A stretch of DNA of 64,000 bases, from assembly GCF_009905375.1 (NCBI RefSeq), contig NW_027418094.1, forward strand, positions 28,215 to 92,214. Direction: 5' to 3'. Source of the stretch: Apium graveolens. Its lineage: Eukaryota > Streptophyta > Magnoliopsida > Apiales > Apiaceae. This document shows, in pieces, positions 37,502-48,576 of the stretch (within the stretch, counting starts at the first letter, position 1; each line of letters starts with the position of its first letter). The position numbers and the translations under genes were made by a program. A model generated the notes under the pieces. It had not been told where the DNA came from. It did no database searches and saw only the letters and a list, made by a program, of their open reading frames with translations.

Positions 37502-39777
37502 CTCGGAAACATCGACTCCCGGTTTTAGAAAATGTTCACCTTTGGGTCCCTATACTAAGGCTATACGCAACTACTGCTTATCTCTAGCATAGGTATTATG
37601 CAACTTATAAGCAATTGAATCAACATATATATATCAAGATTACGAAACAGACATGCATATATACCATATCAGCATGCTCCAATATATCGCAAGAATTTGC
37701 TAATAACAAATATGCATTTATCGCAAGATTATGCATATACGCATATACATCACAACAACAGTTATACGGGTAGAAAACTTGCCTGAGTGCTCCCGGATAG
37801 ACTTAAGCTTAGAGTGGGTCCGATAACCTATGAACAACAACATAAGTCAGAATTAAACCCCGGTCGCTTAAGAAACTAGACTTTAACCATTTAGAGTCCT
37901 AACGTTCGCTTTCGCGCTTAACGATTCACTTAAGTCGCTCGAGTACTCTCGGCTCCACCATTTTTAATAAATTAACCATTAAGGGTTTTAAGGCGATTCT
38001 TTTGCGAGTGTCTTACCAACTGCCTAACACACTTAACATAATTGTTTCATACTTCAATTAGTCCTTTAAGGTCTTTAACCTATGTTTCGAAGTAAGGCGA
38101 GGGGTAATGATTCGTTCGCGAAATGTCGTTACTTAAAACGGCCGTTTCTCCTAAACCGTACATCGGAATCAAATGAACCATATATCGAAACGAAGCTCGT
38201 AACATGAACTATCTAAACATGGAAATGGTCAAAACCTAGCAAGGAGTTCTCGGTTCCTAATGTTATGAACAAAAGCAGCCTAAAGTAAATCGGACATTAC
38301 GACGGCTATGTTTACGCGATTTCCCAATTTTATACCATTCCAATTCAACCACCAATCAATCCCAATTCATTCATACAATCAACATTCATCCAAAACACAC
38401 TACAACAGTCCCAACACCTCAAGTTCTTCCAATTTATGTTATTCTCATCATGAACTTAAACTATACTTAATTCCTTTAACAAATCAACAAGATTCAACAT
38501 TCATACCACTACCACTCCAACCCAAACTCTAAACAAACAAGCTTCATGCTTCACATATACTATATTACTCATAACCATTCCAAAATACTCAAAACTAAAG
38601 CTAGGGTTTGGAGTTTATACCTTCTTGAAGCTTCTTAATCAATGAAAGATCCTTGGAATGCCCATGGAAGCCTTGATCCATGCTTAAGCTACCTTGAACT
38701 TTCATAAAAATTAAGAAAACCAAAGTTATTTCTTGAAGGTTACTATTCACCATCTTCTTCCTTAATTTTTTAGAAGATATTGTGAAGGAATTAGAAGTTT
38801 AAACTTATAGGATATCCATATCTATGTACAAGGAACCTTAGATAATTACCTTGTGATTTAACAATGCTTGGAACTTGATTTTTGATTTTTCTTCCTTTGA
38901 AAAAGAAGAAAAGCCGAGAGCAAGATGATGAGAATGAAATGATTTTGTGTTTTTTTGATTTGTTTGGCTTAGCTTGGTTGTTTTTTGTTTTGTTTTTGGT
39001 TAATTACCTTAATAACCTTATATTTGTGTGGTTATAAACCAACCACACCTCCTCCTTCCCTATGTCATGCTTGCATCACCTTATTGTGTCATCATCTCTT
39101 ACTTGCCCTCTTCTCATTGGTTGGATGACCTCATCATCCCTAACCTCCTTGATTAACCTCCTAATTGTTTTCCTAATGACCGCTGATCTGTTATACGGTT
39201 CGCTTAACTTTCGTTTTCGTTTATCGTTTGAGGGATCATACCCGGGATCTTATTACTTGGGTTTCCTTAACCTTTCTCAATACATTATAATCCTTTTATG
39301 ATCCTCTCTTATAATCCTTTAATTTAAATCCTTTTTATCCTGTTACCTTATACTCAATTCTTTCCGTATCTAGTGGATTTCCGGGAAAAATCAAAGTGTT
39401 CGAAATTGGATTCTGACGATCTTTACATACACTTATATACCGTAAAGAGTACTAATAAAATCTCAGAATATCCATAACAGAACCCCTACATAGTGTGGCA
39501 TGAAAAGTTTTCTCATTCAGCATAATCTGCAAAATCACTATTCATAAGGGTTTCAAAAATTTCCAAAAATTGGGGTTATTACATATAGTGAAGTATTTGG
39601 TAACTTCATCCCTTGTTTTTGCTTATATCTAGTAAGTAATTATCTTACACTTGATAAAGGATTTTAGTAAGTTATCCATTTAGATACTTGCGTTATTGTT
39701 TACACTATATATTATCTTGTGAGCTGTAATGCTCACTCTTGCTTTATTTCTTCATCACACAACAACAGTTAGGAAAG

Positions 39778-39885
39778 ATGGCCAGACTCAAGCAGACCCA
39801 GCGCAAGAGCGTGGGAAGCGCCCCGCGCCTTCCCGTTGAGATCATAGCTGCTATAGCTGCAGAGGTAGATCTATCTGTAGATTAG
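39778..39885 (+). CDS. 35-residue ORF in the solo LTR with a histone H3-tail-like start
   Basis: ATG at 39778 to TAG at 39885. The start MARLKQTQRKSVGSAPR matches the histone H3 N-terminus (MARTKQTARKSTGGKAPR) at 13 of the aligned positions with one residue gap, including the Lys-4 and Lys-9 positions in the ARxKQTxRKS frame. It lies where the sister LTRs carry MNRTRLPIRKR, after the same leader, and is locally GC-rich (about 60 percent) in AT-rich DNA. The rest (EIIAAIAAEVDLSVD) does not look like H3. Either chance convergence or a real mimic; expression is unknown. Confidence 0.4.
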   Translation: MARLKQTQRKSVGSAPRLPVEIIAAIAAEVDLSVD

Positions 39886-40153
39886 ACCTTCTACTTTTGG
39901 GAATCAATTATGTATAATTATAACTTGTGGCAGATAATGGCAATTAATTGTAAACTTATCAAGTAATCATTTTGGGTTGTAATAACTTTTAAATTGTGGA
40001 TACAAAGACTTGTACTTATTTCAATTTCATCTCTGAGACTATAACGGGTTATGGTGTGTTAGTGTGGGGTCACAACATGAGGTTATTTATTATTAAAAGA
40101 AAGACCGTGACGACCCGGATCCCTGACCCCGGATCTGGGGGTGTTACAGTTTT

Positions 40154-40490
40154 GACTTTAGTATCACCATACCTATAATCAATGAGATGTGATCATCAGC
40201 CAACAAACACATTAGTCTCAGTGTATTTATTATCATCCCTTAACAATAATACTTGACTAGGGACCTTTAGGAATATCAATACTATTCTCATAATCTCATT
40301 TCTAAGTCACGTACTTAGAGATATAGATTTATATATTATATTCCAAGGACATTTATTAATCTAACATATTATCACAAAAAATAAAGATATAATAAATTAC
40401 TAAAGAATAATCCATATAATCATAATTAATAATCCAAATGTTTCATAATATAAACATAATAGTGTTGTCTCTAGGGCACAAACACTAACA
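40154..40490 (-). repeat. Angela-like 3' LTR, proximal part
   Basis: Continuation of the split LTR, ending at aacactaaca (40490). The next bases, atctccaactt, reverse-complement to a purine-rich AAGTTGGAGAT, the expected polypurine tract before a 3' LTR. Confidence 0.8.
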
Positions 40491-40504
40491 ATCTCCAACT
40501 TGCA

Positions 40505-43500
40505 CTAGAGCCAATCACCCATATATCTTATACCCATGGAACTAGTATGACCTTCGTGCTTTTGTTGCGACAAAGCCTTAGTCAGCGGGTCTGCAACATT
40601 ATCATTAGTATGCACTTTACATATATGTATATCTCCTCTTTCATTAATCTCTCGAAGGAGGTGATATCTCCTAAGTATATGCTTTGCCCGGGAATGGGAC
40701 CTTGGTTCTTTAGCCTGCGCGATGGCTCCATTATTATCACAGTAAAGATCAATTAGATCTGTGATCGATGGAAACACACCAAGTCGCGTTATGAATTTCC
40801 GTATCCAAACAGCCTCCTTGGCTGCTTCACTGGCAGCAATATACTTAGCTTCTATTATAGAATCATCTACTGTCTCTTACTTTGAACTCTTCCAGCTTAC
40901 AGCACCTCCATTAAGGCAAAACACAAAACCTGACTGAGATACTGAATCGTCTCTGTCTATCTGAAAGCTGGCGTCAGTGTAACCCTTTACAACCAGCTTC
41001 TCATCTCCTCCATACACCAAGAATGAATGTTTAGTCCTTTTCAAATACTTAAGAATATTCTTGACAGCTGTCCAGTGACCCTCACCAGGATTAGACTGGT
41101 ATCTGCTCGTCATGCTCAAGGCATACGAATCATCAGGACGAGTACATATCATCACATACATTATAGATCTAATTGCCGAAGCATATGGAACTTTGCTCAT
41201 ACGACCCTTATCATCTAATAATTTAGGGCAGTTGTCTTTTGAGATCAATATTCCATGAGACATTGAGACATATCCCCTTTTTGCCTATTGTATCCTGAAA
41301 TGATGCAATACTTTGTCAATGTATGTACTCTGACTTAGGCCGATTAATTTCCTTGATCTATCTCTATAGATCTTGATCCCTAATATATAGGTAGCATCTC
41401 CTAAGTCCTTCATCGAGAAACTATTTCCCAACCAAGTCTTAACAACCTGTAGAGAAGGTATGTCATTCCCTATTAGTAATATGTCATCTACATATAGTAC
41501 TAGGAATGCCACATGGCTCCCACTAACCTTCTTGTAAATATATGGTTCATCTTCATTTTGAATAAAGCCAAATTCTTTGACTGTTTCATCAATATGACGA
41601 TTCCATCTCCTTGAGACTTGCTTCAATCCTTAAATAGATCGAAATAACTTACAGACCATCTTAGCAAACTTGGGATCGACAAAACCCTCAGGTTTTATCA
41701 TGTATATATCCTCTTCAAGGCTCCCATTTAAGAAAGCGGTTTTGACATGTTATTCCTAATGAACTAACAATGAGATTTACAGAAGGGGGGTTGAATGTAA
41801 ATCTCAAAACTTTTTCAAGTTTTGAGCAGTTTCAAAGGCTATGTGTTTAAGATAAACAAGTGTATGAATTGCTTTAAGCTAATACTGACAGATATATATT
41901 CAAACACTAATGTAAAGAACACAACAGACCTTAAAAACTTTTCTGGTGGATTGTTGTTCCACCAGAGATGGTATTTCAGAAAATCTGTGATTCAAGAAGT
42001 TGATCACAGCTGCGTCCTAGTACAAACTAGATAATTTTTCTCTCAAGATTTTTCTAAACAGCTCTGGAAAAATTCTCTCTAATTACTAGCTGCTACTTGG
42101 TTTATATATCACCAAGTTTACAAGTGAAGACAAAGATAAAAAGTACAATAATAAAATAAGTTCTCCACTTGTTTCTTCTCCATTTTACTCCAGTGCATTG
42201 TTGACTATTGCCTCTTTATACTAGAGTAGAACGGCTGCTTTTTCTGATGTTCCTGAAATAGGCTACCACATCTCAGTTGTCTCTGTCAACCCATGTGCCT
42301 CTGTTTGTAGGTACAACTACCACTTGTCAACTGCTATTTAACAGAACATCCGTTGAAGCCTTCATCCGTTGATGGCTTTATCCGTTGATGTGTTAGCAGT
42401 TGAAGCTCTATCCGTTGATGCACTCATCCGTTGAAGGATGTTATCCGTTGAAGCTTTAGAGACATCCGTTGAAGCTTTGTTTCTCATCCGTTGAGGTCTT
42501 TAAGTTATCCGTTGACACCATTTCATTTATACAAAATTACAAGGCATGAAATACTTACAATTGGCCTTCCTATCTGCATATCCTCTAGTAGTCAACATGA
42601 CTTATAATTTCCCTCAACATTTAAGAATTTATATCTCAAATTCAAAGACTGAAATGTGCTACAACACTAGACTTATTTCTAAGTAAAGCTACACCATCAA
42701 CGGATAGCCAAAATGGTCTTATCCGTTGAGGCTACAAACACTAGATTTCTACTTAAGTGTTTTGTTAAACATATCATCAAACTAATGCACATATATTCCT
42801 AACATGACATTCATTTTCTAAATCTCATAGTCGTAGTAAGCAGCTATTGCTATCAAAATCCTGATGGACTTGACCATAGCAACTGGTGAAAAGGTCTCAT
42901 CATAGTCTATACCATAAACTTGTTTGAAATCTTTTGCCACTAGTCACGCTTTATAGGTCTGTACTTTACCATCCATGTCAGTTTTCTTCTTGAAAACCCA
43001 CTTGCACCCTATAGGGTTTACCCCTTCAGGTGGATCAACTAAAATCCATACTTTATTTTGATACATGGATTCCATTTCAGATTTTATGGCCTCTAGCCAT
43101 CTTTCGGAGTCTGGACTGTTCATAGCATCTTGGTAGGTAAGAGGCTCATCATTATCTAGCATTACACCATCATCTTGAGTCAAGAGAAATCCATAATATC
43201 TCTGGCTCATGATGAGCCCTACTAGATCTACGAACAACCCGTGTTTCCGGAGCAGGAACATCTTGATATACTTCCTGCCCATTTTCCAACTCTGGTTTAA
43301 ATTTATTTTGTACAACTCGATCTTCATCGAGATCTATAGTCCTCCCACTAATTTTTTTTGGAAGTAACTCTCTTTCAAGAAATACAGCGGTTCGAGCAAC
43401 AAACACTTTATTCTCGGTAGGATTATAGAAACTATACCCTTTAGTTTCTTCAGGATATCCCACAAAATAACATTTATCCGATTTTGGTCCCAGCTTATCA

Positions 43501-44396
43501 GACACCAAGCGTTTCACAAACGCTTCACATCCCCATACTTTCATAAAAGACATGTTGTGACGTTTCTCAATCCATATCTCATATGGAGTCTTTTGAACTG
43601 ATTTAGTTGGAACTCGGTTTAGTGTATATGCAGCCGTTTCTAGAGCATAACCCCAGAAACTTATTGAAAGATCTGCTAGACTCATCATCGATCACACCAT
43701 GTCCAACAAGGTACGATTTCTCCTTACAGAAACTCCATTCCATTGAGGCATTCCGGGAGGAGTAAGTTGTGATACGATACCACACTCCTTCAAGAAACCT
43801 TTAAACTTGAGGCTTAAGTATTCTCCTCTACGATCTGATCATAGAACTTTTATACTTTCCCCTATTTGCTTTTCCACTTCAGCCTTGTATTCTTTGAACT
43901 TTTCAAAAGAATCGGATTTGTTCTTTAAAAGATACACATATCCATATCTACTGAAATCATCGGTAAAAGTAATGAAGTAGTAAAAGCCACCTCTTGCCAT
44001 CATACGCATTGGACCACATACATCACTATGTATAAGTCCTAATCGTTCGGTGGCCCTTTCACCTTGTCCGGTAAAAGGAGCTTTAGCCATTCTGCCAATG
44101 AGACAAGATTTGCATTCTTCGTATGATTCAAAATCAAACTTATCCAAGTAACCATCTTTATGTAATTTGGAAATGCGTTTCTCATTTATGTGACCTAAAT
44201 GAAAATGCCAAAGGTATGTTTGATTTGAGTCTTTCATCTTAATACGTTTATTATCATTATTTATGTTATAGACATGAGTATCTATATCAAGAACATATAA
44301 ACCATTAAACAAACGTGCAACCCCATAGGTAACATTATTGAATGAAAAGGAACAACTATTGTTCTGAATCAAAAACGAAAAACATTTCTTGTCCAA
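40505..44396 (-). pseudogene. Angela-like copia pol: GAG-pre-integrase, integrase, RT, RNase H (split)
   Basis: Minus-strand blocks in order: 44396-43839 GAG-pre-integrase and integrase (YLWHFHLGHINEKR, LIHSDVCGPM, TFTDDFSRYGYVY); 43688-43170 integrase C-terminal region (ALETAAYTLNRVP, YFVGYPEETKGYSFY); 43327-42944 start of RT; 41740-41285 RT with LYVDDILLIG; 41263-40877 and 40777-40505 RNase H (YTDASF, YCDNNGAIA, ADPLTKAL). The RT is split by the solo LTR 41748-42804. Stops include TAA 40879-40877 (KSSK then ETVDDS), one near 41631, and a TAG in YDYEI*KMN beside the LTR. Non-functional. Confidence 0.88.
41748..42804 (-). mobile_element. Sirevirus-type solo LTR in the Angela-like RT
   Basis: 1057 bp, beginning tgttattccta and ending attcctaaca, with the 5-bp duplication tgaca at 41743-41747 and 42805-42809. 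Close relative of the LTR at 56725-57805. It carries an ATCCGTTGA array (42347-42516) and an inverted copy near 42692. No internal region, so it is a solo LTR formed by recombination. Confidence 0.9.
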
Positions 44397-44400
44397 AGCC

Positions 44401-44569
44401 TAAGCAAAACAAAATAAATTAAAAATCTAATTAACTAGAAGACCAAACCCATAAATCATGACCACACATCTAATTTGAATAGAGCCGCATAAGGTGTTAT
44501 GCAAACATGGTTAAATAACGTATCTTAAATTGGGGGAGAAAAAGTATGAAGTAAGTTTGAAGCTAACAT
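44401..44569. other. Junction region right of the truncated Angela-like element
   Basis: Copia similarity stops at about 44400 and no LTR or primer site follows. Nothing else recognised here. Confidence 0.4.
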
Positions 44570-45990
44570 ACAGGTGCTGGCATTGTGAGATCTCGATGAC
44601 ATAGTTGGTGTATTATTGCTTGACGCGGGATATGATGATATATTTTTGGTAGGAGTTGATCCTACAAATTTCAATTCATAAACAATAACAACAACTTAAG
44701 TAAAATATTTATTTATATATAAGTTATCTGGATTGACAGAATATTAACAACTGAACACTCACGATTAGTTATACAGGATAGTATTGGGCTGTTAATGCAA
44801 TTCAGACTATACTTCAGTTGAGCTTTACCAAAGCCTGATAAAAAAACAAAGTAGAAACAAACATTTTTAATCAATGTAAAATAATAAATGTTTACTACAT
44901 ATAATCTACATAACTTACGGCTACTGGCAAGGTGAGATCTCGATGACATTATAGTAAAGGTTCTGCTAAATATAGAATCAGTTCTTATATCACTTTGCTG
45001 AGAGCCTGATAATTGAAGAATGATATAAGATCAAAGATTAGTTGCATCAATAATTTATAGAATATATATGATAACACAATGTCATCAAGAAACATACCCA
45101 GGATATTTGAAGCAAAATTCTCTTTATCTGTAACGGCTGATTGAACTGCATAATAATAAATGGATATGGAAAATCCAACAAAAAAATACGTAATATGCTA
45201 GGTAATATGTTAAGAGATGCTGCAGATACAGAATACCTGGATTTTCCAGCCTAGTACGATTTATGTTGAGCAACCTATTACGAAGAAACCTGTCCAAAGC
45301 TGATTCACGACCTCGACAAACTGTGCTCATAAATTTAATTTATACATTATTAAACACAATCGTTCTAAGCTACATTACAGATCTTTCAATTGTTGAAAAA
45401 AATATACATACTGTAGTCACCAGACATGACAGATGCGTGGGTCACCGTCACAGGCTGAGAGATATTTTTTCAGCTATCTGATCAGTTCTCATCCAGAGGT
45501 TGGAGAATCGGATCGCATATCTGTCCACGACCTCATCGCTTAACAGCTAAAATGAATACTAAATGTGAAAACGATGACTACAAACTATCGATAACAATGT
45601 TTAAAGAAAACAAAGGGATAGTATGAATATACAGACTCGTACCAGGACCATTGTCATCAAAGGTAGTAGAACGTTTGCTCCCGTTCATAGCTTATTTGGT
45701 ATGTGATTAGTCCTATCAATACAAACGTTTAAGAAAACAGAGAAGAAAACCCTTAATTATGCAGATTCATACCAGGACCGAGGTCATGGAAGATAGTAGA
45801 TCGTTTGCTCCCGTTTAAGAAAACAAAGAAGAAAACCCTTGATTACGCGTCTGTCAATACGCGATGAGCCCAACTTCTGTCATTACTGCAAAACAAACAA
45901 AATAGGTTTGGTTAAACATTATCAGACAAAACCTTGAACAAAAGATAACAAAAAATGTGTAACACAAAATTGATAGCAGATGATGATGTA
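44570..45990 (-). pseudogene. Exon-like series, possibly displaced N-terminal exons of Helitron RepHel
   Basis: Minus-strand exon-like pieces with AG/GT borders: NGSKRSTTFDDNGPG (45690-45645) and a near copy NGSKRSTIFHDLGPG (near 45810-45770), SQPVTVTHASVMSGDY, CRGRESALDRFLRNRLL (45330-45240), SAVTDKENFASNILG, and two copies of a piece containing MSSRSH (near 44930 and 44600). They are Ser/Thr-rich and duplicated, with some stops. Plant RepHel proteins have a loose Ser/Thr-rich N-terminus in several small exons, and the RepHel remainder lies on the same strand beyond the nested insertions. Attribution is inferred from layout, not from a conserved motif. Confidence 0.3.
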
Positions 45991-46985
45991 TACAAATATT
46001 CATGTTCATGTATAATCATACATCAATAGCAGAACAAAATTGATGTTCATCGATAGCATATGGCTGTAAAAAATGAAGAAGAAAAAGATAATGATTATCA
46101 AGGAAAGTAGTAATGAATTTTGAATTTGAATAACTGAAGACTATGGATCTGTAATTGATTGAGTATAAAAACAAATCAATTTTAATAATAGTGTTAATCT
46201 TTTTAAAATTCAAAAGTGATTTTTTAATAATTATAATTACCATTTAAGATATGGATAGTCCATGGATCTTTGCATTTTTATATTGGAATTAGTTGATTTA
46301 GGAATATGGGTCGACCCACTGGTCAAATTTTGAAAATATGGGTCAAAATAATTACAAAAGTGCCATTCTTAGTACAAATTTTGAGGAGCCTTCACTAGTG
46401 CTCATTAAGATATAATAGATGCATTTTCTAAAAAACGCAAGTTAAAGTTGCGTTTTTAAGCGATAAAAGGGCTATTTTTATGAATTATGATATTTTGGAG
46501 CATTTTATTCCAAACTTTTTTCTCTTTTTTTGTCTTTCAAAAAAGTTTCAAAATAAAATATAATAGTTTATATTGTAAAATATTAATTTTAATATGTTAC
46601 TAATGAAAACCTAATGAAAACCTAATCTCGTACATTTATATAGAATTGAAAATTAACTATAGTGTGTTATCGGTGTAAATCAAATTTTAGACATTAGTAT
46701 AAAAAAACAAATAATAAATATAATTGTTTTAATAAATTTGAATTTAAAGATCTATTGTGATTTAAAAAAAATGATGAGTTAACCAAGTTACAGATTATCT
46801 TATTATATTCAATTTTGTAAGGTGCACATGCTTAGAAGAAACTTCAATTTTATCAACGAAAATTGTTAATTATAACATTTTTGTTGTAGTTATTAACGTA
46901 TTGTTAACACTTATCACATCTTTGAAAAGTTAATATTATTTATAACACATTATATTCACTAACAAATTTTTATCAACAGAATAAT
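45991..46985. other. AT-rich non-coding DNA
   Basis: No credible gene. A short hairpin AAAACGCAA...TTGCGTTTT lies at 46433-46460 but has no transposon end beside it. Confidence 0.4.
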
Positions 46986-47099
46986 CCGTTGAGGAAAAAA
47001 TGTGTCAGAATTATATGCCCAGCCAGCATTAGCAATGCCAAAAAACTTTTAGCAAAAATTACCAACATCCCACTAACGCATATATTTCTATTCATAGTT

Positions 47100-47560
47100 T
47101 CTAGTGGCAATGTTCTATCTAATGTGCTCAGAAAACACATACATTATTTTTATTTTATCCCAAACTTCATTGACAGTATCACAATTAATTACACATTCAA
47201 ACATGTCTTGATTAATGTCATTGAACATTATGTTTATGGCTTTATTATCTTCATGAATCTCTTCAAAATCTTCATATTTATAGTCCTTAACCTCATTGGG
47301 AATAATCATATTCGCTCTAATGCTTTCACCAACTTCAACACCAGCAACAGTCTTCATGGGGACATGAAAACCAATTTATATACAACTTACATCGCTTTCA
47401 TATTGAAAAAATAGGTGAAATTTTATTTTTACTTACCAATGAAAGTAATGATCTTTTTCCAACATTGTAATCTTCACTCCAACATCCTTCATTCCCATGG
47501 TTTATTGTTCAGCTTCTGATCTTTAATCAGTTTGTGTGTTAGATTCTTGCTTTGATACCA
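47100..47560 (-). pseudogene. Sirevirus-type primer site and gag fragment
   Basis: Minus strand TGGTATCAAAGC (47560-47549), a Met-tRNA primer site, then a start near 47497 with VKITMLEKDHYFHW, then VPMKTVAGVEVGES and YEDFEEIHEDNKAINIMFND (47357-47115), as in gag of Sirevirus-like copia elements. Frames are broken and the fragment ends near 47100. Belongs with the LTR remnant to its right. Confidence 0.65.
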
Positions 47561-47562
47561 AT

Positions 47563-48333
47563 TATTATTTCATAATAATGAAATCTTGGGATTGTAGTGG
47601 AGGGGTTGAACACAATCTCTAACTTACTGAAACTATTTTTATGATTTTATAACTAAGAACAGAAAATAATAATAAAAATAAAGAACATAAAGCTTTAAAT
47701 ATTTTTGGTTGTTTAAGTTCCCACATGAGATGTATATGGAAGAAAAATCTGTAATATTCATAAAAACACACAACTGATGTTTTCAGTATAATGTTTACAA
47801 GAATAAAACCATGATAACTCTAAAAATGCACTTGTATTTCTTACTCTAATACACTACTACACTTGATTTATAAATACACCAAATTACATTTTTACTAGAC
47901 CACAAAATAAAACAATTATCTGGGTCCAGTAAAGATGCTTTTACATTCTTGTTCCCATGTGACTCCTTAAATTTGAATAAATTATCCTTGATAACATTCT
48001 TTTATATAATCCAAATTGATTATATGGAATTAGATTAAATTTTCTTCTTCAAGAATTCCCAAGTCAAAGATGTTTGACTTGGCTTCCAATTTCTTTTGAG
48101 ATTCCTTCAATCCATGTGTTGCGTCACTTGTCTTTTGTTCCATTGTTAAGTCATTATCAATGACTATCTGAAGGCTTAGCGTTGATTTAGTTTCACATCC
48201 GTTGAGTTTGACTTTCTCTTAGTCGTTATTACTCACTTCACTTAGAAAAAATTACATCACATAGAATATTTACAATTGACCATCATATTCTACCTATCCC
48301 ATTAATTAAAATGAATTCATATACTGTTATTTC
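47563..48333 (-). repeat. Sirevirus-type LTR remnant, left part
   Basis: Diverged LTR between the primer site (47549-47560) and the younger copia. Contains atccgttgag near 48190, as in the intact LTRs, and the shared lead-in ggttgaacacaatctc. Confidence 0.55.
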
Positions 48334-48481
48334 TGTTAACTTTAGCGATATAATACGAACGTAAACTTTATTACAATCAACACAAAATTTATAATACAAG
48401 TCTGAACTTATATAGAAAAGCAATATAAGCTAAATACCGAAAATACCCTAATATATATATATATATATATATATTCTAACA
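48334..48481 (-). repeat. Short-LTR copia, 3' LTR
   Basis: 148 bp, tgttaactttag to tattctaaca, ending in an AT run 48452-48474. Confidence 0.88.
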
Positions 48482-48576
48482 TCTTCCCTCAAACTCACGA
48501 TGTTGCAACACTGAGTATTGAGAATTTGTTAGATAAGAAACAAAATCGCGAAATAGAGTGAGCCTTTGTAAAAATA

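Larger units (their letters stand above)
25420..39583 (-). mobile_element. Tekay/Del-like Ty3/gypsy chromovirus with 4.3-kb LTRs, minus orientation
   Basis: Complete in outline: LTRs 25420-29739 and 35296-39583, 5-bp duplication tatag at 25415-25419 and 39584-39588, primer site 35280-35291, purine tract 29740-29753. Internal region is only 5.56 kb and badly decayed, with remnants of RT/RNase H, gag, integrase and chromodomain. The two LTRs are nearly identical by eye (single substitutions and one extra 56-bp repeat unit), so insertion was recent relative to its host elements. It must have been mobilised in trans. Confidence 0.9.
35296..39583 (-). repeat. Chromovirus 5' LTR (right copy)
   Basis: Begins tgtaacacccccaaatcc and ends ttggggttattaca. 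4288 bp. Differs from the left LTR by scattered single bases and by one fewer 56-bp unit in the array at 37125-37400. A longer AT run lies at 37449-37497. Confidence 0.9.
21989..40148 (+). mobile_element. Solo LTR of a Tekay/Del-like chromovirus, plus orientation, split by a relative
   Basis: Starts TGTAATAACCCC (21989) and ends GGGGGTGTTACA (40148). It is flanked by the 5-bp duplication gtttt (21984-21988 and 40149-40153). The element proper is 21989-25419 plus 39589-40148, about 3.99 kb. It is homologous to the reverse complement of the LTRs of the inner element but clearly more diverged. No internal domain is present, so it is a solo LTR left by recombination. It interrupts the Angela-like LTR. 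Confidence 0.85.
20787..44400 (-). mobile_element. Angela-like Ty1/copia retrotransposon, 5'-truncated, carrying nested insertions
   Basis: Minus-oriented copia element. Its 3' LTR begins TGTTAGTG (minus strand at 40490) and ends CCCTAACA at 20787, so the termini are TG...CA with the inverted repeat TGTTAG/CTAACA. The LTR is split; its two parts total about 1.54 kb, typical of Angela. Pol continues rightward to about 44400, where similarity stops in the GAG-pre-integrase region; protease, gag and 5' LTR are absent. The motif AAYYDYEI before the RT active-site block is characteristic of Angela. Extent to 44400 includes the inserted elements. Confidence 0.8.

Noticed and set aside
46433..46460. 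Hairpin AAAACGCAA...TTGCGTTTT as a Helitron 3' end
   Set aside because: No CTRR tetranucleotide at the required 10-12 nt distance on either strand, and it lies on the wrong side of the RepHel gene for the minus orientation.
46989..47414. 141-codon plus-strand frame rich in Ile/Phe/Asn
   Set aside because: Antisense of the gag fragment at 47357-47115, which has a clear family match.
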